DNA of 64,000 bases from Dipteronia dyeriana (lineage: Eukaryota > Streptophyta > Magnoliopsida > Sapindales > Sapindaceae). Each line of letters opens with the position of its first letter. Positions within the stretch are counted from its first letter, which is position 1. The translations under genes were made by a program, and so were the position numbers. This document shows, one piece after another, positions 10,641 through 22,018 of the stretch. The stretch lies in contig CM065296.1 in NCBI GenBank assembly GCA_032871835.1, positions 13,222,001 to 13,286,000 on the forward strand, written 5' to 3'. The notes under the pieces are model-generated. The model was not told the DNA's origin and made no database searches. It saw only the letters and a program-made list of their open reading frames with translations.

Positions 10641-11891
10641 GACTGGTAACCATGCTGGATGGACCCAATAGTGGATTATCTATAAGAAGGGAGACTTCCC
10701 GGGGAGCCCGGCCAAGCTAGGAAAGTCAAAAGGCTCTCGATCTGGTATTGCTTGGTGGATGGGTCTTTATACAGGAGGGGCAGATCCCTTCCTTTGCTCT
10801 AATGTTTACACCCTGTAGATGCCGAGTGGGCATTGAGAGAGGTTCACTATGGGGAATACAGGAACCACACAGATGGGGAGGCTCTGGCATATCAGGTACT
10901 CTGCATGGGGTATTATTGGCCAACCATTTATCAAGACGCAAAGAACTTAGTGCGATCTTACGAGGAATGCCAGAAGACCACAAACATGAGTCACCTCCCG
11001 CCGAAGCGATTGTCATCCCTTAGCTCGCCTTACCCCTTTGCTATGTAGGGAGTCGACTTGATAGGACCGCTTCCTACTGCTCCTGGTCAAGCCAAGCATG
11101 CTATCGTGGCAATTGACTATTTCGTAAGATAGGTCAAAGCCGAACCGCTCTCCCAGATATCGGAAGAAAATACAACAAGGTTCATAAAAAATAATGTAGT
11201 TTATCGGTTCGGAACCCCTCTTGCCATTATAGCTGACCTCAGCAAGCAGTTTGATAATGGCCGATTCAAAGACTTTTGCGAGGGCTTGGGAATCGACCTT
11301 AGGTTCGCTTCAGTAGCCCACCCCCAGACTAATAGGCTGGTGGAATCAACCAATAAGAATATTAAGAAGCTGTTGAAAAAGAAACTACAACAGAAAGAGG
11401 CTAAATGGGTTGAGAAGCTTCTCGAGGTCCTCTAGGCTTACCGCACTACGAGGGGAATGGCTACCAGGGAAATGCCCTAGCCCTTAGCCTTCGGGGTTGT
11501 AGCGGTGCTTCTCATTGAGCACAAGTTGACCTTCTTTAGAGTCCAACATTTTAAACTGGGGAGCAATGAGGGCAAACTCCGAGCTAGCTTAGATCTCTTA
11601 GAAGAAAAATAAGATCGAGTAGCCGAGAAGGTGGCAGTTTACCAGAACAGGACTGCTAGATACTTTAACCATAGGGTTAAAGCCCGAAGCTTTAAGGAAG
11701 GTGACCTAGTTCTCAGGAAAGTGACGTTGAATACCAGAAAAAGGTCAGACAGAGTTCTGGGGCACAACTGAGAAGGGCCATACTTGGTAAATGTGGTGAT
11801 CCGTAATGGGGCCTACAAGCTCAAAGACATGAATGACCGACTAATCAATCATACCTGGAATGCAGATCACTTGAGAAAATTCAACCCCTGA
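10641..11891 (+). pseudogene. Integrase of element A
   Basis: The zinc-binding N-terminus is recognisable at 10833-10980 (EVHYGEYRNHTDGEAL, GYYWPTIYQDA, YEECQK), but the first Cys of the HHCC set is Tyr (D has SCEACKK). The core follows with an Asp at AIDYF, a degenerate second motif (IIADLSKQFDN) and the Glu region RLVESTNK. Stops fall at 11046, 11434, 11478 and 11611 among others. The C-terminal part (YFNHRVKARSFKEGDLVLRKV, GAYKLKDM, WNADHLRKFNP) ends at a stop at 11889-11891. It would insert the DNA copy into the genome. Confidence 0.85.
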
Positions 11892-11965
11892 ACAGAGGAC
11901 TCATGAGCAGGCTACCTCCACCTAGTTTTTAATCTCATACCAAAATGTACTTTTTTCTTTTTATC

Positions 11966-11971
11966 AATAAA
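11966..11971 (+). promoter_or_regulatory. Conserved AATAAA signal after pol in A
   Basis: TATCAATAAAG lies about 75 bp after the integrase stop. The same motif is found at the matching position in C (reverse, 25174-25179) and D (reverse, 58421-58426), within a conserved T-rich context. It may direct 3' end formation of the gag-pol transcript before the repeats and the opposite-strand gene; this is inference. Confidence 0.5.
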
Positions 11972-12044
11972 GCTTGTTCTTTCTCCATCTTCAATTATGT
12001 TCTACAAAGATTTGGGTCTATATGGGAAAATTCGATATTATCAT

Positions 12045-12520
12045 CCCAAGACCAAGGATTAGCCGGGGAAGCCCCCTCGCTATCCCTGATGCCTCGGTCG
12101 GGCACTATCCCCCACCAAGAAGGGTTTGAGTGTAAGAGCATAGTTGCCATCCAGATCTCGAGACCAGGAAATAGCTGGATAGCCCTCCTGATGCCTTGTT
12201 CGGACTACCAACCCCAAGAAGGGTCTGAGTGTAAGAGCATAGTTGCCATCCAGATCTCGAGACCAGAAAATAGCTAGATAGCCCGCATGATGCCTTGGTC
12301 GGGCTAACACCCCCAAGAAAGGTCTGAGTGTAAGAGCATAGTTTCCATCCAGATCTCGATGCCAAGAAATAGCTAGATAGCCCTCTTGATGCCTTGGTGA
12401 GGCTACCGCCCCCAATAAGGGTCTGAGTGTAAAAGCATAGTTGACATCCAGATCTCGATGCCAGGAAACAGCTAGATATCCCTCTTGATGCCTTTGTCGG
12501 GCTATAACCCCCTATAGGGG
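12045..12520 (+). repeat. 99-bp tandem repeats in A
   Basis: The anchor GTAAGAGCATAG (with small changes) occurs at 12132, 12231, 12330 and 12429, an exact 99-bp period, with a partial unit before and after. Homologous repeats occur in D (57750-58330) and C (24880-25090) with different copy numbers. Because 99 is a multiple of three, the minus strand stays open in two frames across the array; these frames are a property of the repeat and not called as genes. Confidence 0.95.
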
Positions 12521-12950
12521 CTAGAGGATGAAGGGCTCTTTTGCTTTAACTCTAATGTCCCAATTATTACTGGTGTATAATTCTCCATGTACATGTGGTT
12601 GCTTACCGTGACAGGTGCGGTCTTGTCTACGACCAAACAAGAGGACTATTCACTAAAGTCATTGAGCTACAAGTCTCTGTCGAGTCGGAAAGCCCTTGCT
12701 AGCTATCTGCTTTAACACTTAAGCAATGTTCCTATCTTGTTACTTTTCCCAAGCTAAGTTAGGTAGCTACAGAGGATGAACCTAGAGGGGGATCAGAAAT
12801 GAAGCAAGTACATGCAAGTCAAAATTTGAACCAGGTCTAAAAGCTAAATTTCATAAATGAATTGGGGAGCCTATCCCCCGGTAAGGCTACAGCAATCGAA
12901 CATGAGTAATGATGGGATGTCCACCCCCCTTTCCGGGCATTCAGAACAAG
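12521..12950. other. Spacer between repeats and reverse-strand gene in A
   Basis: No coding similarity is seen. A corresponding stretch exists in D (57170-57750) and C (24290-24880), so it is part of the element; on the minus strand it would be the 3' untranslated part of the reverse gene. Confidence 0.6.
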
Positions 12951-15509
12951 CTATAAGAGGATGGATTCAAATGTCAACTTCCTCATGATTTCCTCCAGCT
13001 TCCCCTCCTTCAGGATGAACCTCCGCCACCTCTTCCTGAAGGTGCCCCTCGATTGCCTGTTTCTTAGCAGGGTTCTTCTCCAAGACCTCATTGACCACCG
13101 CCATGACCTCAGGAGGAATGGATGCATCAATAAAGTTGGCCATTGACTCTGGCATAACCTCTCATACTGATGGCTTCTCCCTTGAAGGCACCTTAGAGGG
13201 ACCTCTGATCTCGGCAAGGCATCCTTCTGGCTCCATGGGTTGAACCCCCTACGAAGATTTTTTGAGACCTGACGCTATGAAGGTCGGGATAAGAGGAAGC
13301 AGATCTAGTATTTCAGGCTGCTTCCCAGCTCCGTCTCCAGTTAAAGAAACCCGTTTCGTCATTGTTGGGGTGAAACATTTCTGCTACTCGAGACATGATG
13401 TCCTCCCTATCACAACTGGTGATGCTGGAGAGGTCAAAGGGAATTGAGAGGGCTTTCGCGATGTAGAAGGAAGCATATAAATACCCCTCGCTGAAAGAGG
13501 CTTCCACTTCAGCCTGAAGCTTGGCAACTTGGGCCTGCAGAGCTTAGTTCTCAACATCCAGTGCATTTGCCTCTTCTTTCCAATCATCCCGCTGGCTGGC
13601 TCATCGCTTAGACCGAAGAGTTTCTTGATCAAAAGACCACTTTAGCCTCTCGTGGTCGCACAGAAGCTCAGCCAGTTATGTTTCCATCCCCCTCTAGCTG
13701 GAAGTCATCTCCTGGACCAAGGATTGAGCCTGCGTCAGCATTCCCATGACTCGCTCAGCCTCAGTTTTAGCCCTAGCTGCCTGATCTCGGAGAAAGGATA
13801 CCTGGTGACCCATTGCTATATTAAACTTGAAAGCCTGCAAAGTATGAAACAAAGGTTAGAAAGCAATCAAAGCTCGCAAACACAGAAAATAAAGGCGATG
13901 ACTATCTCGGCCAGAAGGGCAGACCTCTTGGTAACCAGGATGTCACAGGCATGGAACCATCTTATAAAGCCCGCCACTAGAGCAAGAGGCAACGGACTGC
14001 TTCAAAACTTTATCCTGACCAACCGAGCCCGGTTGATGGTGGGGGCGAGAAGGGGGAATCTCAGGAATACCAGCCTCGGGATCCCCGAAGCCTGAACTGC
14101 TTAAGACGCAGATGGATCAGCTGAAGAGGTGGGTAATACAACTGAAGAAGCAGCAGCTATAGTGGGAGCCACTGACTAGGGAACGGAGGTGGTTGTATCA
14201 GCAGCCTGGAGAGCAGGCCCTCCTCGATTTAGAGCTTTAGCAGCCCGCGATGCCAGGATAACCATGTTAGATCTCATCAGGGAAGACGATGGAGCAGAAG
14301 CAAGCAAAGCAGCGGCTAAAAGGGTTAGCCCCTCCTTTCTCCGAGGTAGCCAAGAAGGTTCTCGGGGATGATCTAGTAGGAGATTGAGGGGTCCGAGCTT
14401 TCTGGGCTTCGTGAGAAGGTGGAGCAACAATGAAAATTGTTAAAAAAAATAGGGGATAAAGCTATCAGAACTGAACTATTCAACGACCCAAAAGCTTGAT
14501 GGTTAAAGGTACTTACGAGGGGTAGCGTCGGATATTCAAAGATAGCGGTTTACCCGACAATGATCAAATGGGTCAACAATCGGGAATTTTATGTTCTAGT
14601 AGTTCCTGGCAAGGATGGCCTTCATCATCGTCTCAGATTCGGCAGGCAAGGAATCTCGGTCCCACGAGAGCTTATCATTAAAGAAGGTTGGAACCGCAAA
14701 CTCATACCCATATATAAAGATCGAGCTCCCCCAATCATCTCCAGCCAATATCCATTCTTCTTTTCAGGTCGGATCTTTCCTTGAAGCTTCATGGATGATA
14801 AAATTAAACTTGTTCTTGTCCTTGGCGTAAAACTGACCACGGGGGGACCCCAGCCAGGCTCCTAATTTGAAAAGAAAAGCAAGCTCCTCTACCTCGAGCT
14901 CTCTGGTTATCTTGCTTAGCTCGCACTGCTCCCTCTACAACATGAGAAAGCCAATCAGGTGCCTCCAAAAGCCAGGTGTTAACTGCAGGGGAGCCAGCAG
15001 AAGGGCATTGACAGCCCACCGAAGGGTAGGATGAAAAAGGAGCCTTACACCGCTCTCGAAGGCCGTAACATGGATAGAGAGCACGCATTTGGGTGGATTA
15101 AGGATGTCATAATTTCTGTGAGGGACAGTTAGGGAGACGCTGTTACGAATGTCATATCTGGACCTTAAACGACTGATCAACTTTGGTCAATAGCAGAATC
15201 TAGAATGACCCAAAAATCATATAGAGGAAGCCTCTTTAGGGAAGGACCGACGACCGTAACTTGGTCCTTTCCAGCGACGTCGACCCTATTCTCTTCGCCG
15301 GAGTCCTCATCAACCAAATTTAAAGGGTTGTTCGGTTGGTTAGAAAACCCAGTCCCGATGGCTACATTTCGATTCGATCAATGACGTTGCGGGGACGGAA
15401 GAGAGTCGTTCCCACCCAGGTCCCGTCAAGTCCATTTTCCAGGGGCAAGATTGGAGACCTCTATGCCTTCAACAAGGGAGTCAATGGTGTCATGACTGGT
15501 CTTTGACAT
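12951..15509 (-). pseudogene. Reverse-strand spliced gene (aORF) of element A
   Basis: Start codon at 15509 (MSKTSHDTIDSLVEG). Exon 1 carries the Transposase_28-like block at about 14935-15150: NYDILNPPKCVLSIHVTAFE, HPTLRWAVNALLLAPLQLTP, and continues to SWDRDSLPAE. Intron 1 is 14437-14516 (donor GTAAGT, but acceptor AA instead of AG). Exon 2 is low complexity with SRAAKALNRGGPALQ. Intron 2 is 13835-13906 (donor AT instead of GT, acceptor GCAG). Exon 3 has a charged coiled coil and ends with ESMANFIDASIPPEVMAVVN and an acidic tail. Several stops lie in the exons. Homologues are at 22019-24290 and 54569-57160. Antisense ORFs in this location are established for Tat elements; their function is unknown and I do not assign one. 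Confidence 0.8.
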
Positions 15510-15626
15510 GGTAGAACATGTTTTGGGGGTTGAAGAAAAAGGAAAACCTACAGAAGGTAGCAAGAGAGAGGAAATCTAAAAATTCGAAATCAAAAGAATG
15601 GGTGAGGAAACAGCAGTAAACTTGAA

Positions 15627-15634
15627 GTTAAATA
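15627..15634 (-). promoter_or_regulatory. TATA-like box for the reverse gene of A
   Basis: The minus strand reads CTCTATTTAACTTCAAG about 120 bp before the ATG at 15509. D has CTCTATTTAAATTCAAA about 120 bp before its ATG and C CTCTACTTAAACCC about 140 bp before its own. Conservation of spacing and context supports a dedicated promoter. Confidence 0.5.
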
Positions 15635-15870
15635 GAGGTTAGGGTTGTAATGACAATTTTGATATCCTCGGGAAGATCGCCTAGAGCCACGGAGAGGGCC
15701 GTAACGCAGCTAGTTTACTTTGAGGAGCATACCAATCCAAGTTCGACACGTCACCTGAGCAGTTAATAAGAAGATTTCATTCGAGATTCTTAGTAATTAT
15801 CTCGTAACGGAAAATTTCCCAATTAAATAGGGAATCTGGCTCCAACCCCAACTCTACCTCCGGTGTTCAA

Positions 15871-15885
15871 GTCAGAGGGGACTTC
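15871..15885 (+). other. Polypurine tract of element A
   Basis: GTCAGAGGGGACTTC abuts the 3' LTR. D has the identical 15-mer reversed at 54191-54205. It primes plus-strand DNA synthesis. Confidence 0.75.
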
Positions 15886-17122
15886 CGTTAATAGTAAAAT
15901 TTAGGGAAGGAATCAAAGAGAAATTTTCCACTCTCCTAGCTCGAATGAGAACCAGAAATCGTTATGCATAGGACCTCGGGCAAGCCCTATAGCTACCCCA
16001 TAGAATCGAGGAAGGATCATCTGGTATTAGAGCTATCATGAGTGAAGCTAGGCAAATCCAGGTCGAGCCCACAAACGAACACTGGAGTCCGGGCTTCTTG
16101 AGGCCACCTACCTATGAACCTCGATTCATGGGTTTTGGGCTCCAAAACCACCCCAAGGAAGTATGGGAGGATCGCCGAGCTTAAGAAGCACTCGAAGTGA
16201 AGCCTGACATGCAAAGCAAGCCCCTTCCAGGTTAAGGCTCTCAGAGGTCAAACTTAACTCGTAGCCTAAACTTGAAGCCCACCAACCTCTTCAGGAACTC
16301 GCTGCCCCCTCTATAATACGAGGAGAAAGCGGACCTCTAAGTGGATCAGATCCATATGACCTCCCAAAAATGTCTACAGGAACGCCTCAAGCTCCAAAGG
16401 GTCGAGGAAAGTCCATCCCAAGCTTTTGAGATCAGAACCAAAACATGGATCTACCTCGCTCTAGGAGACAACGAACAGCTAACTCGGTGACCTCCATGAA
16501 GAATCATGCCATGAGTACACACATGATCTTATTTACGTAATAACCAACATTAATTCTGCATACGTGTAAGACAAGAGTTTTTTTCCAAAGAGGAAGCAAA
16601 CTTATCTCCACCAAATCCATTATTTACTCGAAGTCAACGACTTTCAAATAAAGGATCCTGCCCGATAAGAAGAAAGTAGGTTCAGAGAATCAATGCGGGA
16701 GATACATCTGTTCGAAGTGATTCGACCATATATAAATATGCCTAAACATCTCGACAGGGAAAGACAACAAAACAAAGATAAAAAAAAACAAAAACAAAAA
16801 GAAGAAAAAAAAAAGAAGAAACAAAGAATTACGTCGGGCCTAAATTCTGTGATCAGAACACGGCAGTCGTGGTATCCACTATTCGACAAGCACGGAGTTA
16901 CCACATTCCTATGTACTAGAGAGATTGTGAGGGTATATGAGAGATTCCTATGTATCACAAGTGTTCTATAATAAAGCTCTCATTTGCTAGGGTCATTTAA
17001 ACATTCGTTTTAATATAAGCAGGTCAGGTATCAAAGGTACCGACCCCGACCACCACCTCTGTGGTAGTGGCCTCGAGGGTGTTAGTTGGAATTTCTCATC
17101 TTGAGCAAAATTTCCGTTAACA
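15886..17122 (+). repeat. 3' LTR of element A
   Basis: It begins CGTTAATAGTAAAATTT (first base changed from T) and ends TTCCGTTAACA, followed by the AAACC duplication. It carries the same TATA box (16729-16737) and AATAAA (16970-16975) as the 5' copy. Confidence 0.92.
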
Positions 17123-17127
17123 AAACC
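17123..17127 (+). repeat. Target-site duplication of element A, right copy
   Basis: AAACC, identical to 4766-4770. Confidence 0.93.
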
Positions 17128-17150
17128 TAATCCAAAAATCACCTTTAACA
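17128..17150 (+). repeat. 5' LTR of element B, part 2
   Basis: TAATCCAAAAATCACC and the terminal TTTAACA complete the B LTR after element A. The 3' LTR of B shows the same string without interruption at 42870-42892. Confidence 0.9.
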
Positions 17151-17153
17151 ACT

Positions 17154-17168
17154 GATGCTAGAAGAAGA
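17154..17168 (+). other. Primer binding site of element B
   Basis: After the LTR, ACTGATGCTAGAAGAAGAGG aligns with the G and F primer sites (TGGCTCTAGAAGAA, TGGCACCAGAAGAA). It is degenerate: TGA replaces TGG. Confidence 0.55.
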
Positions 17169-17235
17169 GGGTGAACCTCTGTCAGCATTGGGTTTGAATA
17201 ATTAATTTCAGAAAAGGTTTACGAGAGACGATATC

Positions 17236-18960
17236 ATGGCTACTAGCAGAGACATAAGTCTATCCCCGAGTAACACCAATGCCTCATGTGGTGCTATCGT
17301 TCTCAATCCTGTTGATGTTAATGCCGCTGGAGAAGATCTGCCTTCAAGAACTCCATTATCTACCAAATCTGATACTGTTACATCCAAAGATGTCACCACT
17401 GGTATTTCCCTATATACATTCCGACAGATATTGGAATTCCTGGGGAAAGTCATCGATACTGCTGCTAGATAGGGAATCAGCTTAACGACCACTACTAACT
17501 TGAGTTCGACGTACCAGCTCTCTACTTCGACGGTGGCCTAGGATCCCAGGATACGTTCTGAAATAGTGGCAACCACTCCATGAGCACTCTAGAAATCTGG
17601 AAAAGATAGGGAAAAGCGTCGTGAAAGAAGGAAACGTTCACATATAAGGGACGACCGCCAAAATGAATAAAGGACTTGGGAGCACATGGAGTCCAATTCT
17701 CGAGACGATGTGAGGGGAGATGATAGAGAAGAACCCCGTATCGAGCACGTAGATAGGTGTGACAATCAGATGAAAAGGTCTCGCATGAATTCGAGTGATG
17801 ATGAAACTGCCCCTATGATGCCCAAATCAGTAGGCAACCATCCCCAAGAAATTTGATGAGCATGGAGAGCCGGATGGGGAGCGGGAAGTCCTTCTCAAAA
17901 GAAAGAAAGCCTTAAAGCAAATATAAAGCTGAGGAAACCCGTTGATTGGCAACCACGGGAATCAGTTCGCTGATTCTATAAGGCATACCCATTTTTCAAG
18001 CAAATTTAGGATGCCACATGTGGAATAATTAAAGGCCAATACCAACCCACAGGTCAGGAGATATCAGAGCGCAATGGTGTAGTATGATTATGATGATGCA
18101 CTCATGTGTCGGATGTTCCCGCAAACCCTATGAGACTGGTGGTTTGAGGGACTTTTGGTAGAATCCATTAGGAACTTTAAGTAACTAATACAAGCTTTTA
18201 CCAGGCAGTTCATAGGAAATATCCAGCAAAGAAAATCCATACCAACCTTGTCAACCTTAAAACAAAGGAAGGACAAGAAGTTGAAGGATTACCTAACTAG
18301 GTTCTTGCAGGAAGTCTTAGAAGTATAGAATCCCAATGATGACATGATAGTATCCTTATTTATTAACAGTCTACAGCATGGCCTTTTGACGCTAAGCCGG
18401 AGACAGAAAGGGCCGACCACGTATGCAAGCATGGTAGATTATGTCGGAGGATACGTCATGGCAGAGGAGAAACATATAGCCCATGGTGGAGAGCTTATAC
18501 AAGGGGGTCGGCTCGAGAGCAACCAAAAACCTAAAGATGGCAACTCGAAGAATAATGATAAAGGAGACCAGAAATGCAAAAGTGGGGAAAAGGTAAGGAA
18601 GACGATAAAGGTGGTAAGCACTTTAAAAGGTAATACACCAATTACGCTCTGTTAGCCATGAGACAATAGGAAATCTTAAAAGTGGTAGAAGATAAGAATA
18701 TGTAGAAAAAGCCCCCGAGACAGACGAACTTTGCAAAGAAAGACACCATAAAATATTGCATATTTCACCATGAGAATGGTCATGAAACCTCTAAGTGTTA
18801 TCAGTTAAGGGATTACATCGAAAAGGTTATTATAGAGGGGCATCTCAAGGATATGGTCCTTAGAAGTGGGAATGACCAATATAAGGACACCCTGAAAGAA
18901 GAACGCGATAGAAGCCAAAGGAGTCATAAAAGAAAGTCAGACGGGTGGGGCAATCAATAC
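17236..18960 (+). pseudogene. Broken gag of element B
   Basis: The start codon at 17236 opens MATSRDISLSPSNTNASCG, matching G. A stop at 17470 ends the first open stretch. The capsid-like region runs 18090-18510: MCRMFP-like, FTRQFIGNIQ-like, LKDYLTRFLQEV-like, then FINSLQHGLLTLSRRQKGP and YASMVDYVGGYVMAEE in one frame. A zinc-knuckle remnant follows at about 18755-18830 (CIFHHENGHETSKCYQLRDY) and then HLKDMVLRSGN. Multiple stops and frame changes make it non-functional. It matches element G more closely than A, C or D. Confidence 0.8.
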
Positions 18961-19099
18961 CTTCTTTGGTGGACCACACACTAGGGGTAGCAGTCGAGAG
19001 AATGACTAAAGTTATAGAAGTCATAGACGGTCAAAGAAATCTGGAAGTAAATCTATTGGCCCCCAATCAGAAAAAGGTCACGTAAATATGGTACCTGAT

Positions 19100-19592
19100 A
19101 GTCTTCATCGAGTCAGACACATGTGGATCTGAGGTAAGGCCAAATGATACGATTTTTATGTCAGTTCGAGTGGGTCACGGAGAAGTGAGAAGAGTGTTAA
19201 TCGATAATGGGATCTCAACAGATATTTTGAGTGTGGAAGTATTCAACCAGCTCGAATTGTAAAGAAAAGACCTCTAGCCGCTCAAAGTCCCATTGAAAGG
19301 CTTTAGGGGAGCAGAAGTAAGATCGCTGGGAACAGTGAAGATTCCTATAGATATTGGGAGCTTTCCCTGCACCAAGAAAGTATTGCTAGATTTTATGGTT
19401 GTGAACATAGAAAACTGGTCATACAACGCCTTGCTAGGCAGACCTTTCATGAAAAAGTTGAAAGTCGTGACAGCCACCTATGCCCTAGTAGTGAAGTTCC
19501 CAACAGAAGTTGGGGTAGGTGTCATGAAAAGTTTCCAAGAGTGGGCAAGAAATACCAATCTAGCTGTATACAGGGGAAAAGCAGAACCATGA
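19100..19592 (+). pseudogene. Aspartic protease region of element B
   Basis: The active-site segment reads VLIDNGISTDILSVEVFNQL (about 19195-19255), with Asn in place of Thr/Ser in the DTG triad. RGAEVRSLGTVKIP, LLDFMVV and YNALLGRPFMKK follow in the open stretch 19293-19592. A stop at 19261 separates the active site from the rest. It aligns with G at 3-640. A degraded protease of the family II type, between gag and RT. Confidence 0.78.
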
Positions 19593-19689
19593 GTATTGAA
19601 AATAGATATCCAAAGAGCTAAGAAAGACCCAAAAGTGGATGAAGGAGAGGCTACAGCTGAAACGCCTACCCAATTCGACCTGGACCCAA

Positions 19690-20505
19690 GGAAGGTATCT
19701 CCAAAAGATAGAAAGGCCTAAGAATATGAACCGACTTATGAATTCGTAATTGATAAGGGCAACCCCGATCAAACTATAAAACTAGAGACCTGGTTGACTC
19801 GAGAAATTCGGGATGGAATGATTAGCATGTTAAAGGAATACAAGGATGTCTTCGCATGGAAATATGAAGATATGGCTAGAATCGATCCAAAGGTAATTTC
19901 CCATTACCTATCGATTTATCTCGATCGAAAACAAGTCATCTAGAAGAGAATGTGGTTTAACTCAGAGAGAAACAAGGCAATAGAGGAAGAAGTAGCGAAA
20001 CTGTTTGCAGCAGGATCCATAAAGAAGGTACAGTACCCCAAATGGGTTGCCAACGTGGTGTTAGTGAAAAAGAAGAACGATCAGTGGAGAATATGTGTAG
20101 ATTTCACTAACCTCAATAAAGCATGTCTAAAAGATAGCTTCCCGTTATCCCAGATTGACTAGCTGGTAGATGAAACAGTTGGTCGTGAACTATTGAGCTT
20201 CATGGATGCTTACACGGATTAAAAACATATCCGAATGTTTGAGCCAGATGAAGTCAAAACCTCATCCACAACTGACCAGGGTTATGCTGTTATAAAGTAA
20301 TGCTCTTTGGTCTCAAGAATGCCGGGGAAACCTATCAAAGACTAGTAAACAAGATGTTTGTCTAACATATTGGCAGGAATATAAAGGTATATGTGGACGA
20401 CATGTTAACAAAGAGCACAACATTCAGAAACATGCAGAAGATCTCAAGGGGACGTTTGGGGTATTAAGGAAGTTCGGCATGAAACTTAACCTGAAGAAAT
20501 GTGTT
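19690..20505 (+). pseudogene. Reverse transcriptase of element B, N-terminal part
   Basis: The linker (YKDVFAWKYEDMARIDP) leads into RT blocks: YPKWVANVVLVKKKN, WRICVDFTNLNKACLKDSFP, SFMDAYTD, VMLFGLKNAGETYQR and the catalytic motif KVYVDDMLTKS at about 20390-20420 with both aspartates. Stops at 19940 and 20160 and frame changes near 20270 and 20400 break it. The frame is then cut at GTGTT (20501-20505) by element C and continues at 34521. Confidence 0.85.
20501..20505 (+). repeat. Target-site duplication of element C, left copy
   Basis: GTGTT is repeated at 34516-34520. Joining the flanks across one copy restores the continuity of the B reverse transcriptase gene. Confidence 0.92.
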
Positions 20506-21627
20506 TGTTAAAGGAGAATTTACTCGAGGTGAGAATTCCAGTTAACATCCTCGAGACGACTACCACGGAGGTAGTGGCCGAGGTTGGTACCTTAGATACC
20601 AAACCTGATTGAATAAAGGTAGGTGTTTAAATGTGAATGCAATAAAAATGAGGATATATCTCTTTACTGTAGATCTGGTATGTCATACGAGAAGCTCCCA
20701 TATATAATTTTTCAATTTTACTGGGATATAGTAAAGTGGCAACCTCGTGCCTATCGAATAGTAGAATTCAACGACAGTCGTGTTCCGGTTCCGAAGTTTA
20801 GGTAAGGAATCCTCTCTTATACCTTTTCTTTTTTTCATCTTCCCCCACATTGGTGCTTACTTGAGCCAATTTATACGCAGTCCAATAGGTTAAATTCATG
20901 ATTCTCTCCCCATGATTCTCTGAATCCAATCCACCCTTCATGAGCGGGATATTTTATTTTGAATGTTGTTGACTTTGATCTAATGATGGAGTTGAGAATA
21001 TCTTTAGAGATAAGTTTGTTTCCTCTTTGGACTCAAACACTTTCCATGCACGTAAGCGGTGCTTCAAAGTTCGATGGAGTGTGGATATGATCATGTATGT
21101 CCTCATGGTACGGTTTTGCTTGGAGATCATCGAGCATAATGTTCACTATTCTAAAGAGCGAGGCAGATCCATGCCCTGGTCTTGGTAATAGAAGTTTGGC
21201 TAGACCTTTCCAGGACCCTCGGGGATCGAGGTGGCCGCATGGACGCTCTTTGGTGGTAACGGAGCTTTGGGGAGCTTAGTCCCATAGATCAAGATGGAAT
21301 CGAATGTTCATTTGAATAGACAAAGCAATACTGTAATGTAAGTTAGGAGTTTAACGGGTCCCTTTCTGTGCTCGGAGAGGATGGCTGGTTTCTGGAGAGG
21401 TTACGAGGTAGCTTCAACCTCGGAAAGCCTTGATTTGGTGGAAGAAGCTCGATTCGTTTGTGTCGGGCTTCATCTCTGAGCTCAGTGACCTTTCCTTACT
21501 TTTACAGGGTGGTTTCGAAGTTAAACCCCAGGAACCGGGGTTCCAGTGTAGGCGATCTAGGGCTTGGATTCGGGCTGGGAGAGTGAAACATTTCTCTTTT
21601 GATCCCTTCCAAATTTGGTTGTTGACA
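20506..21627 (-). repeat. 3' LTR of element C
   Basis: On the plus strand it begins TGTTAAAGGAGAATTTAC and ends TGGTTGTTGACA. It is about 100 bp longer than the 5' LTR: roughly 21231-21340 has no counterpart there, most simply a deletion in the other copy, since the ends match well. Confidence 0.88.
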
Positions 21628-22018
21628 GAAATATCCTTAGTTGAACACCGGTGATTGAGTTGGGGTTGGAGTTAGACTTCCTATTATGATTTGGAAATTT
21701 TCCCTCCAACATTGCTACCAGTATCTCGGTGGAAAACTCCTTATTAAATGTGTGGTTGACGTGGCGAGCAGAAAATGGTGCGTTTCTCAAATTTATCAAG
21801 CTCTGTTACATCAACTCATGGGTTTTGAGGCAATCCCAGTCGAAGATTTCATCGACATCACCGCTCCATTTACCTCTACTTAAACCCAACCCCTTCATCG
21901 TTTTCCTCACGCTTTTCTTTTAAACTTCAAACTTTTAAAAAATCCCTCTCTTTTGCAAACCTCTTCAGCTACGTCTTTGTCCCTTCTCCTGTTACCTACC
22001 TCCAAACCCTATTTCATT

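Larger units (their letters stand above)
4771..17122 (+). mobile_element. Element A: complete-length Tat-like gypsy retrotransposon
   Basis: Two LTRs of nearly equal length (1238 and 1237 bp), primer site, polypurine tract and a 5-bp AAACC duplication define a 12.35-kb element. Internal order is gag (6082-7850), protease, RT, RNase H, archaeal-like RNase H, integrase (to 11891), polyadenylation signal, 99-bp tandem repeats, a reverse-strand spliced gene (15509 down to 12951), polypurine tract. It is structurally full length but coding-dead: several stops, a C-run frameshift in gag, and an in-frame deletion in the second RNase H. It is the best reference copy of family I in the window. Confidence 0.93.
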
